Assembly (NCBI RefSeq): GCF_001854805.1
Contig: NZ_MBLO01000253.1
Span: 6,176-66,688, forward strand
Source: Pseudofrankia coriaricola
GTDB lineage: Bacteria; Actinomycetota; Actinomycetes; Frankiales; Frankiaceae
Reading direction: 5' to 3'
DNA length: 60,513 bases
Part shown: piece by piece, positions 15,937 to 22,438 of the stretch
Layout of the letters: each line of letters starts with the position of its first letter
Numbering within the stretch: the stretch's first letter is position 1
Program-made: the position numbers and the translations under genes
The notes under the pieces: model-generated
Database searches by the model: none
Seen by the model: only the letters and a program-made list of their open reading frames with translations
What the model was told of the DNA's origin: nothing

Positions 15937-16316
15937 TGGTCCTCCTCCAGGGTGTCGAGCGTGGTGAGTTCGGCGCGGAGCTTGGTGGCCTGGTCCGCCC
16001 ACCAACCGGGCACGGTCGTGCTGGTGGTGGCGTACCGCTCGGCCTCGGCAAGCCGGGCGGTCAGCACGGTGCGCCGGTCGGGGATCTCGTCCACCACGGC
16101 GGCCACCGCCAAGGCGCGGCGCAGGCTGACCGTTTCCGCGTCCTGCGAGTACGCACCGGTCAGGGTCGACTCGATGGAGGCGGCCATCAGGCCGAGTGCG
16201 AACGCCCGCCGGCTGGCCGGGGCGTCGTAGTGGGCGAGCATCGCCCGCGCACCGTCCAACTCGGCGGCGGTCAGCTCGACCGCGGGCGGCCACGTGGAAA
16301 CGGTCCGGGTGGTCAC
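15933..16316 (-). CDS. AICE protein of unknown function (127 aa)
   Basis: Starts at GTG 16316, overlapping the previous gene by GTGA, and itself overlaps the DUF2637 gene. The sequence (ELTAAELDGARAMLAHYDAPASRRAFALGLMAASIESTL, then ALAVAAVVDEIPDRRTVLTARLAEAERYA) looks all-helical and soluble. No motif is recognised. The strict 4-bp overlaps on both sides imply fixed stoichiometry with its neighbours in the transfer operon. Confidence 0.65.
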   Translation of the reverse strand: MTTRTVSTWPPAVELTAAELDGARAMLAHYDAPASRRAFALGLMAASIESTLTGAYSQDAETVSLRRALAVAAVVDEIPDRRTVLTARLAEAERYATTSTTVPGWWADQATKLRAELTTLDTLEEDQ

Positions 16317-16927
16317 GCCGCACCCCGTAGCGGGTGACGACGGGGACGGAACCGGCCCGGCCCGGCAGGCTCGAAGTCGGTGGCGACGCTCGCCAGCCGG
16401 CGGTGGGCCGTGTCGAGACGGAGGGTGGCGAGGGGGCCGCCGTACCCGGCGGCGAGGGAGGCTTCGGCGTCGACCACGGCAAGTTCGGCGTCGATCAGCG
16501 GCCATTCGGCGTCGATCTCCGCCAGGTCGCCGGGCGTCGGCTCCCGGTCGGCCAGGTCCGCGGACGACTCGTCCGACGCGAGGCTGGCCAGCATGTCGAG
16601 GTCGGTGAACACCGCCCACAACACGAGACCCACCTCGGCGCGGGTGAAGACCGCTTCGACCTTGACCGCCCTGCCGCTGTCGCCGAATGGGCGCGCCGAC
16701 AGTGGCACTTCCAGACGGGCGGCGTAGCGCAGCAGCGCGGCAAGGCGGCGAGCCTCATCGGGGTCGTACACATGCAGGTCGACCGCGGTCTTCCGCGCCG
16801 GCACCGACACATGCACCCCCGGCGCGCCGCCGCCCAGCAGGTCGACGACTTCGGCAGCCACCCGCAACGCGGCGGCCTGCCGGCCGGCCCGGACATCCGG
16901 GCCGGCCACCACGACAGAGGCGGTCAC
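16313..16927 (-). CDS. AICE protein of unknown function (204 aa)
   Basis: Starts at GTG 16927. It has a mixed alpha/beta N-terminal half (VVDLLGGGAPGVHVSVPARKTAVDLHVYDPDEARRLAALLRYAARL) and a long acidic helical C-terminal part (LAEIDAEWPLIDAELAVVDAEASLAAGYGGP). No recognised domain and no membrane segment. Second gene of the main transfer operon, overlapping the genes on both sides by 4 bp. The C-terminus is Arg/Pro-rich. Confidence 0.65.
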   Translation of the reverse strand: MTASVVVAGPDVRAGRQAAALRVAAEVVDLLGGGAPGVHVSVPARKTAVDLHVYDPDEARRLAALLRYAARLEVPLSARPFGDSGRAVKVEAVFTRAEVGLVLWAVFTDLDMLASLASDESSADLADREPTPGDLAEIDAEWPLIDAELAVVDAEASLAAGYGGPLATLRLDTAHRRLASVATDFEPAGPGRFRPRRHPLRGAA

Positions 16928-17046
16928 TTGCTACCGCCCGACTGAGAACCCCGCTCCACCAGCTCCCGCGCGAGCTTCTCGACGGCCTCAGCCGTCGCGT
17001 CCGCGAGGTTGTCGGCCGACGGGGCCGTGTTCAGGGCATGCTTCAT
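16924..17046 (-). CDS. Short leader peptide-like protein (40 aa), first gene of the transfer operon
   Basis: ATG 17046 with an excellent ribosome site AGGAGGT about ten bases upstream. Sequence MKHALNTAPSADNLADATAEAVEKLARELVERG then a Ser/Gly tail: one amphipathic helix. It overlaps the next gene by 4 bp. It could be a small DNA-binding or toxin-neutralising peptide, or a translational leader for the operon; nothing in the sequence decides. Confidence 0.6.
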   Translation of the reverse strand: MKHALNTAPSADNLADATAEAVEKLARELVERGSQSGGSK

Positions 17047-17121
17047 ACGGGTCTGACCTCCTACACAGGTCGGATCAAGACCCTGGCCGGGTGCGGGAAC
17101 ACTCGGCCGGGGTCGGACCTT

Positions 17122-17157
17122 GGCCCTCGGCTGGTGCGGGAACACCAGCCGAGGGCC
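17122..17157. terminator. Strong hairpin (15-bp perfect stem) between the two AICE operons
   Basis: GGCCCTCGGCTGGTG (17122-17136) pairs perfectly with CACCAGCCGAGGGCC (17143-17157) around a 6-nt loop. GTTTTCG follows on the plus strand. It lies between the regulator stop (17262) and the transfer operon start (17046). It may insulate the two leftward units, but the T-run orientation fits rightward transcription better. Confidence 0.6.
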
Positions 17158-17212
17158 GTTTTCGTTGCGGTTCAGCGACTTAGCCGGTGACCCGCACCCG
17201 AAGTATGGGGTA

Positions 17213-17258
17213 GCACCCTTAGTGCCGTCTAGACCTTCCTAGGATTTTTTGTGCGACC
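17213..17258 (-). promoter_or_regulatory. Operator/promoter-like box, copy upstream of the transfer operon
   Basis: Minus-strand order: GGTCGCACAAAAAAT, CCTAGGAAGG, TCTAGACGG, CTAAGGGTGC. The same blocks occur at 18861-18896 before the regulatory operon. This copy has about 10 extra bp (including palindromic CCTAGG) between the A-tract and the TCTAGA block. It lies 167 bp before the first gene of the transfer operon. Confidence 0.65.
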
Positions 17259-17261
17259 TAG

Positions 17262-18476
17262 TCACACGGGTACGCCACAGCGGTCGGCTAGGCCGCGAAG
17301 CTCCAGGTCGTCGCGGCGGTCCGGACCCTGCAGCAGATCCCGCACGAGCACTCGCACGCGTGGATGGTCGCGAATCTGCTCCGGCGCGATCCGCTCCGCC
17401 TCCAGCAGTGCGGTCACTGCCTCGCCGCGGGCGCGACGCTGCGCATTGGCTCGCGCGACGTCGATCAGGAAGCGCGCCCGCCGTTCCGGCGACAGCCCAT
17501 CGAGGTCAATGTCGGCTGCCCGTTCCAGGGCCTCGCCCGCGTCACCGAGCTCGACCGCGACCGCGACCGCGTGGATCGCAACGTTCGCCGGTCCGAACTC
17601 GGTGTTGAAATCGTTGCGACCGGCGCCGACCGTTGCCGCGAGCCTCTCGGCCTCGCCGATCGCCTCTCGGGTGCCGGACCGGTCGCCGGATCGCGCGGCC
17701 ACGACTGCCCGGACCAGGCAGAGCGCGCCAAGCACCGATGTGGCCGGTTTCCCGAGGTCGGCCGACCGCGGGCGAAGCGCGTCCGCGCCGACGGTCGCCG
17801 CGTGGCGGGCCTGGTCGAGCCGACCGGCGCTCAGCAACGTCTGCGCCAGCCGGTACTGACCAGCCGCCACCAGCGCCGGATCGTCCGCGCGCTCGGCCGC
17901 GAACAGTGCGCGGTCGGCTGTCAACCAGCCCGCTTCGAGGTCATCCACCTTCGCGAACACCGCGCCGACCGCCTGATAGGCACTGGCCAACGCCGCAGCG
18001 ATCCCGGCACGCTCGCCGGACGGCGCCGACCGCACCGCCTGCTCCAGATCGATGATCAGCGCGGCCAGTGTCGGCACGACTTCCGAGTACCTAGACGCGT
18101 GGACTAGGTCCCACACACCGTCGACCCGCGCCCGCGCGTCCGAGCCGGTCGCGCTCCTGCCTGGTGGTCCCGGAGCAATCAGCGCGGCCAGCGCCGGGTG
18201 GCCAGTGACCGCCAAGCGCAGCGTCGACCACCAGGGCGCCGGATCGGCAACCGCCTCAACGGGCGCGCCCGGCGAGAGTTCAGCCACCGGAACGTTCAGG
18301 GTGTCGGCGAGCAGCTCCAACACCGACATCCGGTCGACCTTGCGAGCGTTCCGCTCGACCTGCGAAACCCAGCTCTCCGACCGGCCGATCAGCCGCCCAA
18401 GCTCGACCTGAGACAGCCCACGCCGCTTCCGGTGGTACGCGACGCGTTCGCCCAGCGTCGGGGACGCCTCGGTCAC
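17262..18476 (-). CDS. XRE-family regulator with C-terminal TPR-like repeats
   Basis: 404 residues from GTG 18476, overlapping the preceding stop as GTGA. The N-terminal helix-turn-helix (LGERVAYHRKRRGLSQVELGRLIGRSESWVSQVERNARKVDRMSVLELLADTL, residues 8-60) is Cro/CI-like. The rest is an array of helical pairs of TPR type with Ala-rich repeats (LASAYQAVGAVFAKVDDLEAGWLTADRALFAAERA and similar). Actinobacterial regulators of this build often sense small peptides or ligands. As the only dedicated regulator in the AICE, it probably controls the twin boxes at 17213 and 18861, so also its own operon; this is inferred. Confidence 0.85.
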   Translation of the reverse strand: MTEASPTLGERVAYHRKRRGLSQVELGRLIGRSESWVSQVERNARKVDRMSVLELLADTLNVPVAELSPGAPVEAVADPAPWWSTLRLAVTGHPALAALIAPGPPGRSATGSDARARVDGVWDLVHASRYSEVVPTLAALIIDLEQAVRSAPSGERAGIAAALASAYQAVGAVFAKVDDLEAGWLTADRALFAAERADDPALVAAGQYRLAQTLLSAGRLDQARHAATVGADALRPRSADLGKPATSVLGALCLVRAVVAARSGDRSGTREAIGEAERLAATVGAGRNDFNTEFGPANVAIHAVAVAVELGDAGEALERAADIDLDGLSPERRARFLIDVARANAQRRARGEAVTALLEAERIAPEQIRDHPRVRVLVRDLLQGPDRRDDLELRGLADRCGVPV

Positions 18477-18790
18477 TTCGCGCCCCCGGTCACGCCCTTG
18501 TCGTCGATCAGCGAAAGGAACTCGACCCGCGGCGGCGCAGCTAGGAACTCCTCCCGCGCCGCGAGGAACCGCATCACGTGCTCCTGGCGCTCATGCTCGT
18601 CGAACGCCTCGCGGCTCCGGTACAGCTCGTAGAAGATCCGTGCGTCTGGATCTTCCTCAACGGCATGCGTCGCGTAGACCTGCGTCCCAGGCTCCAACGC
18701 CACAATCTGTGGCAACGTCTCTGCGACCAGGCGGTCGAACCCCTCCGCCGCCCCGGGTCGCAAGGCGAACCGAACCACCAACCCGAACAT
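18473..18790 (-). CDS. Antibiotic biosynthesis monooxygenase (ABM)-fold protein
   Basis: 105 residues from ATG 18790, preceded by GGAGAAGAGG. MFGLVVRFALRPGAAEGFDRLVAETLPQIVALEPGTQVYATHAVEEDPDARIFYELYRSREAFDEHERQEHVMRFLA is a clear ABM dimeric alpha/beta-barrel half. Family members oxidise quinols, degrade haem or sense small molecules. First gene of the regulatory operon, with a 4-bp overlap to the XRE regulator. The tight coupling suggests the fold makes or removes the regulator's ligand, which is speculation. Start chosen by the ribosome site and family length. Confidence 0.85.
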   Translation of the reverse strand: MFGLVVRFALRPGAAEGFDRLVAETLPQIVALEPGTQVYATHAVEEDPDARIFYELYRSREAFDEHERQEHVMRFLAAREEFLAAPPRVEFLSLIDDKGVTGGAK

Positions 18791-18860
18791 CGAGCCTCTT
18801 CTCCTTGGGTACGACGCCAGGCAGCTCAGCGTCGACGACCCCACCATCCTGACACAGCCC

Positions 18861-18896
18861 GCACCCTTAGGACCATCTAGCATTTTTTGTGCGACC
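18861..18896 (-). promoter_or_regulatory. Operator/promoter-like box, copy upstream of the regulatory operon
   Basis: Minus-strand order: GGTCGCACAAAAAATG, CTAGATGG, CCTAAGGGTGC. Matches the 17213-17258 box block by block but is 10 bp shorter. It lies about 70 bp before the ABM start, at promoter distance. Confidence 0.65.
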
Positions 18897-19058
18897 ACAG
18901 CTCTCGTAACGCCCAAGGATGGCCGCCTTATTTCCTCCCCAGCGAGAGTCCACGCACTGGATGACGATCAACCTTCAGCCGCGACCACTCCGAGCGGTGC
19001 CGAAGATTCATCGCGGTAGGATCGCCGCCAAGTTCCAACTGCTAGACGGGGGCTAGTG

Positions 19059-20261
19059 ATGGCAAATTCACGACCAATTTATTCATGGAGAACAAAAAGA
19101 AATACCCGCAGATTGCTTGGCAAAGTCCGGAAAGACTTAAGGAGGCTTGAGCGCCTCGACCTGCTTTCCGAACCACAAAAGCTAGCACTAAGGCCGGCAG
19201 TTGTTCGCGCGAAGATTTTCCAAGAATTGGTGACAAGCTACGATCGCACCATCGTAAATTTAGTGATGATACCCCTAACGCTATTGCTATTGATACTGCT
19301 CATCAGTAGGGCTGTCGATGTATCCGGAGGCGAAATATCAGGCACGTCTCTGCGTGCAGCTATTGCCGGGGTCGGAATTTCCCTTGTAGTACTCGAAGGG
19401 TTTCGGAATCGCATAAGAGGAATTCTAACATCAATCTTTGTTTATCTCGGCATATTGTGCCTTTTGGTAATTCTCTACTTAGCAAATGACGTCGGTCATC
19501 ATTTTGAAAAATCCTCAGAAAAATCTTGGATACCGTGGCCGTCGTGGAACATCAAAATTAGTCACGATTGGCTCAAGGATGTAGCCATCGGTCTGGCCGG
19601 CGGAATCCTCATCGCGCTGTCGATGATCTTTCTTTCGATCGCCTTGTCTGTAGTAGAGACGCGGCTTTTCAACGCAGCAGTTGTCCGCCTCGCTCCGGAA
19701 CGCTTAGTAATAAGTGGGCTTATTACGGCGATACTTTCGATTGGTTCGACCGATACACAACTTTCATGGAAACGACGAATCCGGGCGGCATCGGCGTTAA
19801 CAGGCTCCGCCAAAGCAATGGACCATATGGGACGTAAGACCCCAATGACAGAGGTGGCCGAGGGATTTCGACGCCGCGCAAACTACCTGCGCGGAATGTC
19901 GGGGGCGCTCACTCTTTCCAAGGAGAGTACCCAAGGAGATACTGTCACCCATTTGATGGCGTTCACCATTGAGGCTACCCGAGGAAACCTTAGCCACATA
20001 CCCGAAGCTGAGGGAGAGTCCGCGGTGATGTCCAGTCGCCGCCTTGCACTTCGTTCCACAAGGGCAGTGCTTGTCGGACTATTCCCCATAGCCGCTATCC
20101 TCACAATTGAGAGATTCGTCGCCGGATTTGATGGTCCAGTGGTCGACTATTTGAAAATTACCGCAGCCACCTGGCTTATCGTTTCAATAACGTCGATAAT
20201 CGACTCGTCTAGTTCCCAGCGCATTCCGCTTATTGGAGGCTGGCTAAACCGTCCGTCCTAG
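19059..20261 (+). CDS. AT-rich multi-pass membrane protein, probable AICE cargo
   Basis: About 400 residues from ATG 19059, with GTG 19056 directly before it and GACGGGGG as ribosome site. A basic N-terminal cytoplasmic part (WRTKRNTRRLLGKVRKDLRRLERL) is followed by hydrophobic segments at about 66-84, 99-114, 123-143, 175-199, 215-229, 336-355 and 366-383. A large soluble region (about 235-330) contains RRANYLRGMSGALTLSKE and HLMAFTIEATRG. No family is recognised. One hand-counted row (19261-19320) is 45% GC, far below its neighbours, and codons end in A/T unusually often. Opposite orientation to the backbone and a place beside attR mark it as recently acquired cargo; defence or exclusion is possible but unproven. 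Confidence 0.75.
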   Translation: MANSRPIYSWRTKRNTRRLLGKVRKDLRRLERLDLLSEPQKLALRPAVVRAKIFQELVTSYDRTIVNLVMIPLTLLLLILLISRAVDVSGGEISGTSLRAAIAGVGISLVVLEGFRNRIRGILTSIFVYLGILCLLVILYLANDVGHHFEKSSEKSWIPWPSWNIKISHDWLKDVAIGLAGGILIALSMIFLSIALSVVETRLFNAAVVRLAPERLVISGLITAILSIGSTDTQLSWKRRIRAASALTGSAKAMDHMGRKTPMTEVAEGFRRRANYLRGMSGALTLSKESTQGDTVTHLMAFTIEATRGNLSHIPEAEGESAVMSSRRLALRSTRAVLVGLFPIAAILTIERFVAGFDGPVVDYLKITAATWLIVSITSIIDSSSSQRIPLIGGWLNRPS

Positions 20262-20589
20262 CCAGCCGGCGTCGCCAGCCAATGGGCAACCAGGCTCGTC
20301 GGACGTCCGGCGTACGGACGTCCGCAGCCACTTCTAGGCGGTGTGGCCGGGGGCCAAGATGCGAGCGTTTGAGACCCGGGCCGTAGGGCACGGCGCCGGA
20401 CGGTAGCGCCCCGCAGGAAAGGCGCCGGCCTGCGGCTCTCTCGCTCCCGTCCTAGATCGAGCAGGGCGCGTCCGGCGGTCTCAGTTCTGGTCTCGTTCAC
20501 CAACGTTCGGTACCGGTCACGATCGGTCGAAGACCGATGAGACGCCTCATCTAGACCACGGCGTATCTTCCTGGACGGCAGTGAGCAGA
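20262..20589. other. attR arm region with palindromes and an int-end-like repeat
   Basis: No gene supported. Contains CGGACGTCCG twice (20300-20309, 20315-20324), TCTCAGTTCTGGTCTCGTT (20480-20498, like the attL arm), and two small dyads: ATCGGTC/GACCGAT (20522-20538) and GATGAG/CTCATC (20536-20551). These could be integrase and excisionase sites of the attP arm. Confidence 0.45.
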
Positions 20590-20648
20590 CCTCGAAAGCG
20601 TGTGAGGGGGCAACCCCTCCGTGGGTTCAAATCCCACCTCCACCGCCC
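20590..20648 (+). other. attR, 59-bp duplicate of the tRNA-Ser 3' part
   Basis: Exact copy of 6579-6637 without the 5' half of the tRNA, so it is not a functional tRNA gene. Marks the right end of the integrated element. Confidence 0.95.
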
Positions 20649-20655
20649 TGTTCGG

Positions 20656-20891
20656 TGACCCTTTGGGTCACCTTCCCGGAGTCTCGATGTCTGCTCCGGG
20701 GGACGACCCCCGGACCCCCGATGTAGGGGCTTCGCCCCTACGACCCCCTCGGCTCGCCGCCTAGCGGCGGCATTTGACCCTTCGGGTCACCTTCCCCGAG
20801 TCTCGATGTCTGCCCTGGAGGACGACCCCGGACCCCCGATGTAGGGGCTTCGCCCCTACGACCCCCTCGGCTCGCCGCCTAGCGGCGGCAT
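20656..20891 (-). repeat. Two tandem ~119-bp repeats with G/C dyads, directly behind attR
   Basis: Units at 20656-20773 and 20774-20891 share small stems GACCCTTTGGGTC, GTAGGGGC/GCCCCTAC and CCGCCTAGCGGCGG, and a long dyad (CCGGGGG ... CCCCCGG). Read on the minus strand, the core CATCGGGGGTCCGGGGGTC also occurs at 27600-27800, 28180-28250 and 40385-40430. In an empty chromosome it would follow the tRNA-Ser gene directly. Confidence 0.8.
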
Positions 20892-21472
20892 CGGGCTGGG
20901 CGGTCTGGCTGGGGTTCTTTGCACGGACGCCTTCGGTTGCTTTTCCTTTGACCGCCCTTCGGGCGTTGTCGGCTGTGCGGGCGGTTCTCGGTCAGGTCAT
21001 CCACGGCTTGGTGAACCTTTCGGGCAGAGGCCGCTTCCGAGCCTGGCTATGGCCTTCATCGCGGTGGCCGGGAGGCCGGTGTGGGTGGCGCCGATATCAG
21101 GTGGCGGCTCGGGTGTCGGGACGACGGCGCGGCGGGGCTGGAATTGGGCCCGGGTACATCGGCGGGGCTGGGTGGGGTGACCGGTTTAAACGGCTTTGGG
21201 TGGTCGGCTTTGGGAGTTCGCGGGGCGGGGATGCGCCGACGCGAAAAATGGGGTGGCGGCCCGGTCTGGCGGGTATACCCATCGGTCGGGTTGCGGCCGC
21301 GGCAGGGCGTGCAATAGTCGTGACGAACAGAAAAACAATGCGTGACCATGACTCCGCGGAAGGCCACCACGCGACGAGAAAATGATTTCTGAACGGTCGC
21401 GGACCAGGCGTGGGAGAAGGACTTTCGGCGGGGTCGGCGCGCACAACCGATCCCAGCCAGGAGGTACCGAGA
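20892..21472. other. Intergenic region before the NmrA-like gene
   Basis: About 580 bp. Open frames here give Gly/Arg/Trp-rich translations without motifs and are not supported. The last 150 bp are less GC-rich and probably contain the promoter of the rightward gene at 21473. Confidence 0.5.
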
Positions 21473-22114
21473 ATGGCAAGGGTTGTGGTGTTCGGAGCGA
21501 GCGGCAAGATCGGGCAGTCCGTCGTGAGCGAGGCGATCCGGCGCGGCCACCAGGTCACCGCGGTGGCGCGCGACGAGGCGAAGCTCGCCAAGCTGCCCAG
21601 AAAGGCCCAGTCCGCCGCCGGTGACGCCACTTCGCGTGACTCGGTGTACAGCCTCGCGGACGGCGCCGACGCCGTGGTCGTCGCGATCGGTGGAAACGAC
21701 AAGAAGGTCTGGGTGAACGCCGCCCGCACCATGATCGACGCGATGAGCAAGCTGGGCGACAACGCGCCTCGTCTCATCCACGTCGGCCACGGGGGCACCC
21801 TCGAGGACGGACAGGGTGCCCGCATCCTCGACGACCCCGAGTTCCCGAACGGCATGCGCAAGGACGCGCAGGGCCAGGCGGAGGCGCTCGACGCGCTGCG
21901 TGCCGCCAAGAGCGTGCGCTGGACGGTCGTCTGCCCGCCGCCCGTGAACCTCGCCCAGGGCAAGCGCCGGGACACCTACCGCACCGGCACCGACCAGCCG
22001 GTCCGTGATGGCCGCGGCAACATGGCGCTGTCGGCCGACGACCTCGCCGTCGCGATCTGCGACGAGATCGAGAAGGCCAAGCACATCAACCAGCGCTACA
22101 CCGTCGGCTACTGA
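21473..22114 (+). CDS. NAD(P)-binding oxidoreductase, NmrA/atypical short-chain family
   Basis: 213 residues from ATG 21473 with ribosome site AGGAGGT eight to thirteen bases before. The Rossmann motif GASGKIG lies at residues 7-13, followed by VTAVARDEAKL and GDATSRDSVYSLADGADAVVVAIG, typical of NAD(P)H-binding NmrA/YwnB-like proteins. HVGHGGTLEDG stands where classical SDRs have Ser, and no YxxxK pair is seen. It may reduce small substrates or act as a redox sensor; the substrate is unknown. Single gene, first complete chromosomal gene right of the AICE. Confidence 0.85.
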   Translation: MARVVVFGASGKIGQSVVSEAIRRGHQVTAVARDEAKLAKLPRKAQSAAGDATSRDSVYSLADGADAVVVAIGGNDKKVWVNAARTMIDAMSKLGDNAPRLIHVGHGGTLEDGQGARILDDPEFPNGMRKDAQGQAEALDALRAAKSVRWTVVCPPPVNLAQGKRRDTYRTGTDQPVRDGRGNMALSADDLAVAICDEIEKAKHINQRYTVGY

Positions 22115-22372
22115 CCGGCGGGCGGCGGCCGGCGGGCGCGGAGTTTCGCGGAGTTTCTCTGTCAACCGCCGGCCGCCGACCTCCCGGTGTTCCCACTGAT
22201 TCCGGACCAGCTAGGCCGCGCCGTCCGTCATTGTGTCGGGCAGCGGTCCAGACCAGTCCCTGAGGAGTTCGAGACGGCGATCCGGAGCCGCCACGGAACA
22301 GATATACGCACCGCCACGGCCGGCGTCAGCGTCGACGCGGGTATCCGGGCGGCGCCAGTCTTCATCGCAATC

Positions 22373-22419
22373 GCCCCCGGGGCCGCCCAGCGTCGCGCGG
22401 TTCCCGGGGGCTACTTTTT
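22373..22419 (+). terminator. Probable intrinsic terminator between convergent genes
   Basis: GCCCCCGGG (22373-22381) and CCCGGGGGC (22403-22411) form a perfect 9-bp stem, followed by TACTTTTT on the plus strand. It serves rightward transcription from the NmrA-like gene and lies 20 bp beyond the stop of the leftward decarboxylase, so it may work for both. Confidence 0.65.
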
Positions 22420-22438
22420 CGCGCGAGCCTTGGCGCGG

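Larger units (their letters stand above)
6579..20648. mobile_element. Actinomycete integrative and conjugative element (AICE) in tRNA-Ser(CGA), 14.1 kb
   Basis: A 59-bp perfect direct repeat bounds the segment. The left copy is the 3' part of the tRNA gene; the right copy is a tRNA fragment without a 5' half. Inside are a tyrosine integrase facing the tRNA, an excisionase, replication proteins, an FtsK-like TraB translocase, a DUF2637 membrane protein and a regulatory operon. This is the pSAM2-type AICE plan: site-specific integration, autonomous replication when excised, and transfer of double-stranded DNA by a single translocase. All backbone genes point left; the only rightward gene is the AT-rich cargo at 19059. 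No backbone gene is visibly broken, so it may be functional. Confidence 0.93.

Noticed and set aside
20258-20503. 81-residue minus-strand gene beside attR
   Set aside because: No ribosome site or motif; its first residues resemble an integrase tail because of the arm-site-like repeat, listed as such.
20590-20648. Second tRNA-Ser gene
   Set aside because: Only the 3' part is present; no acceptor 5' strand or D-arm precedes it. It is attR.
21056-22165. Long minus-strand open frame over the NmrA-like gene
   Set aside because: It mirrors the real gene; the translation is rich in Arg/Ala/Gly without motifs, while the plus frame has a Rossmann motif and a ribosome site.
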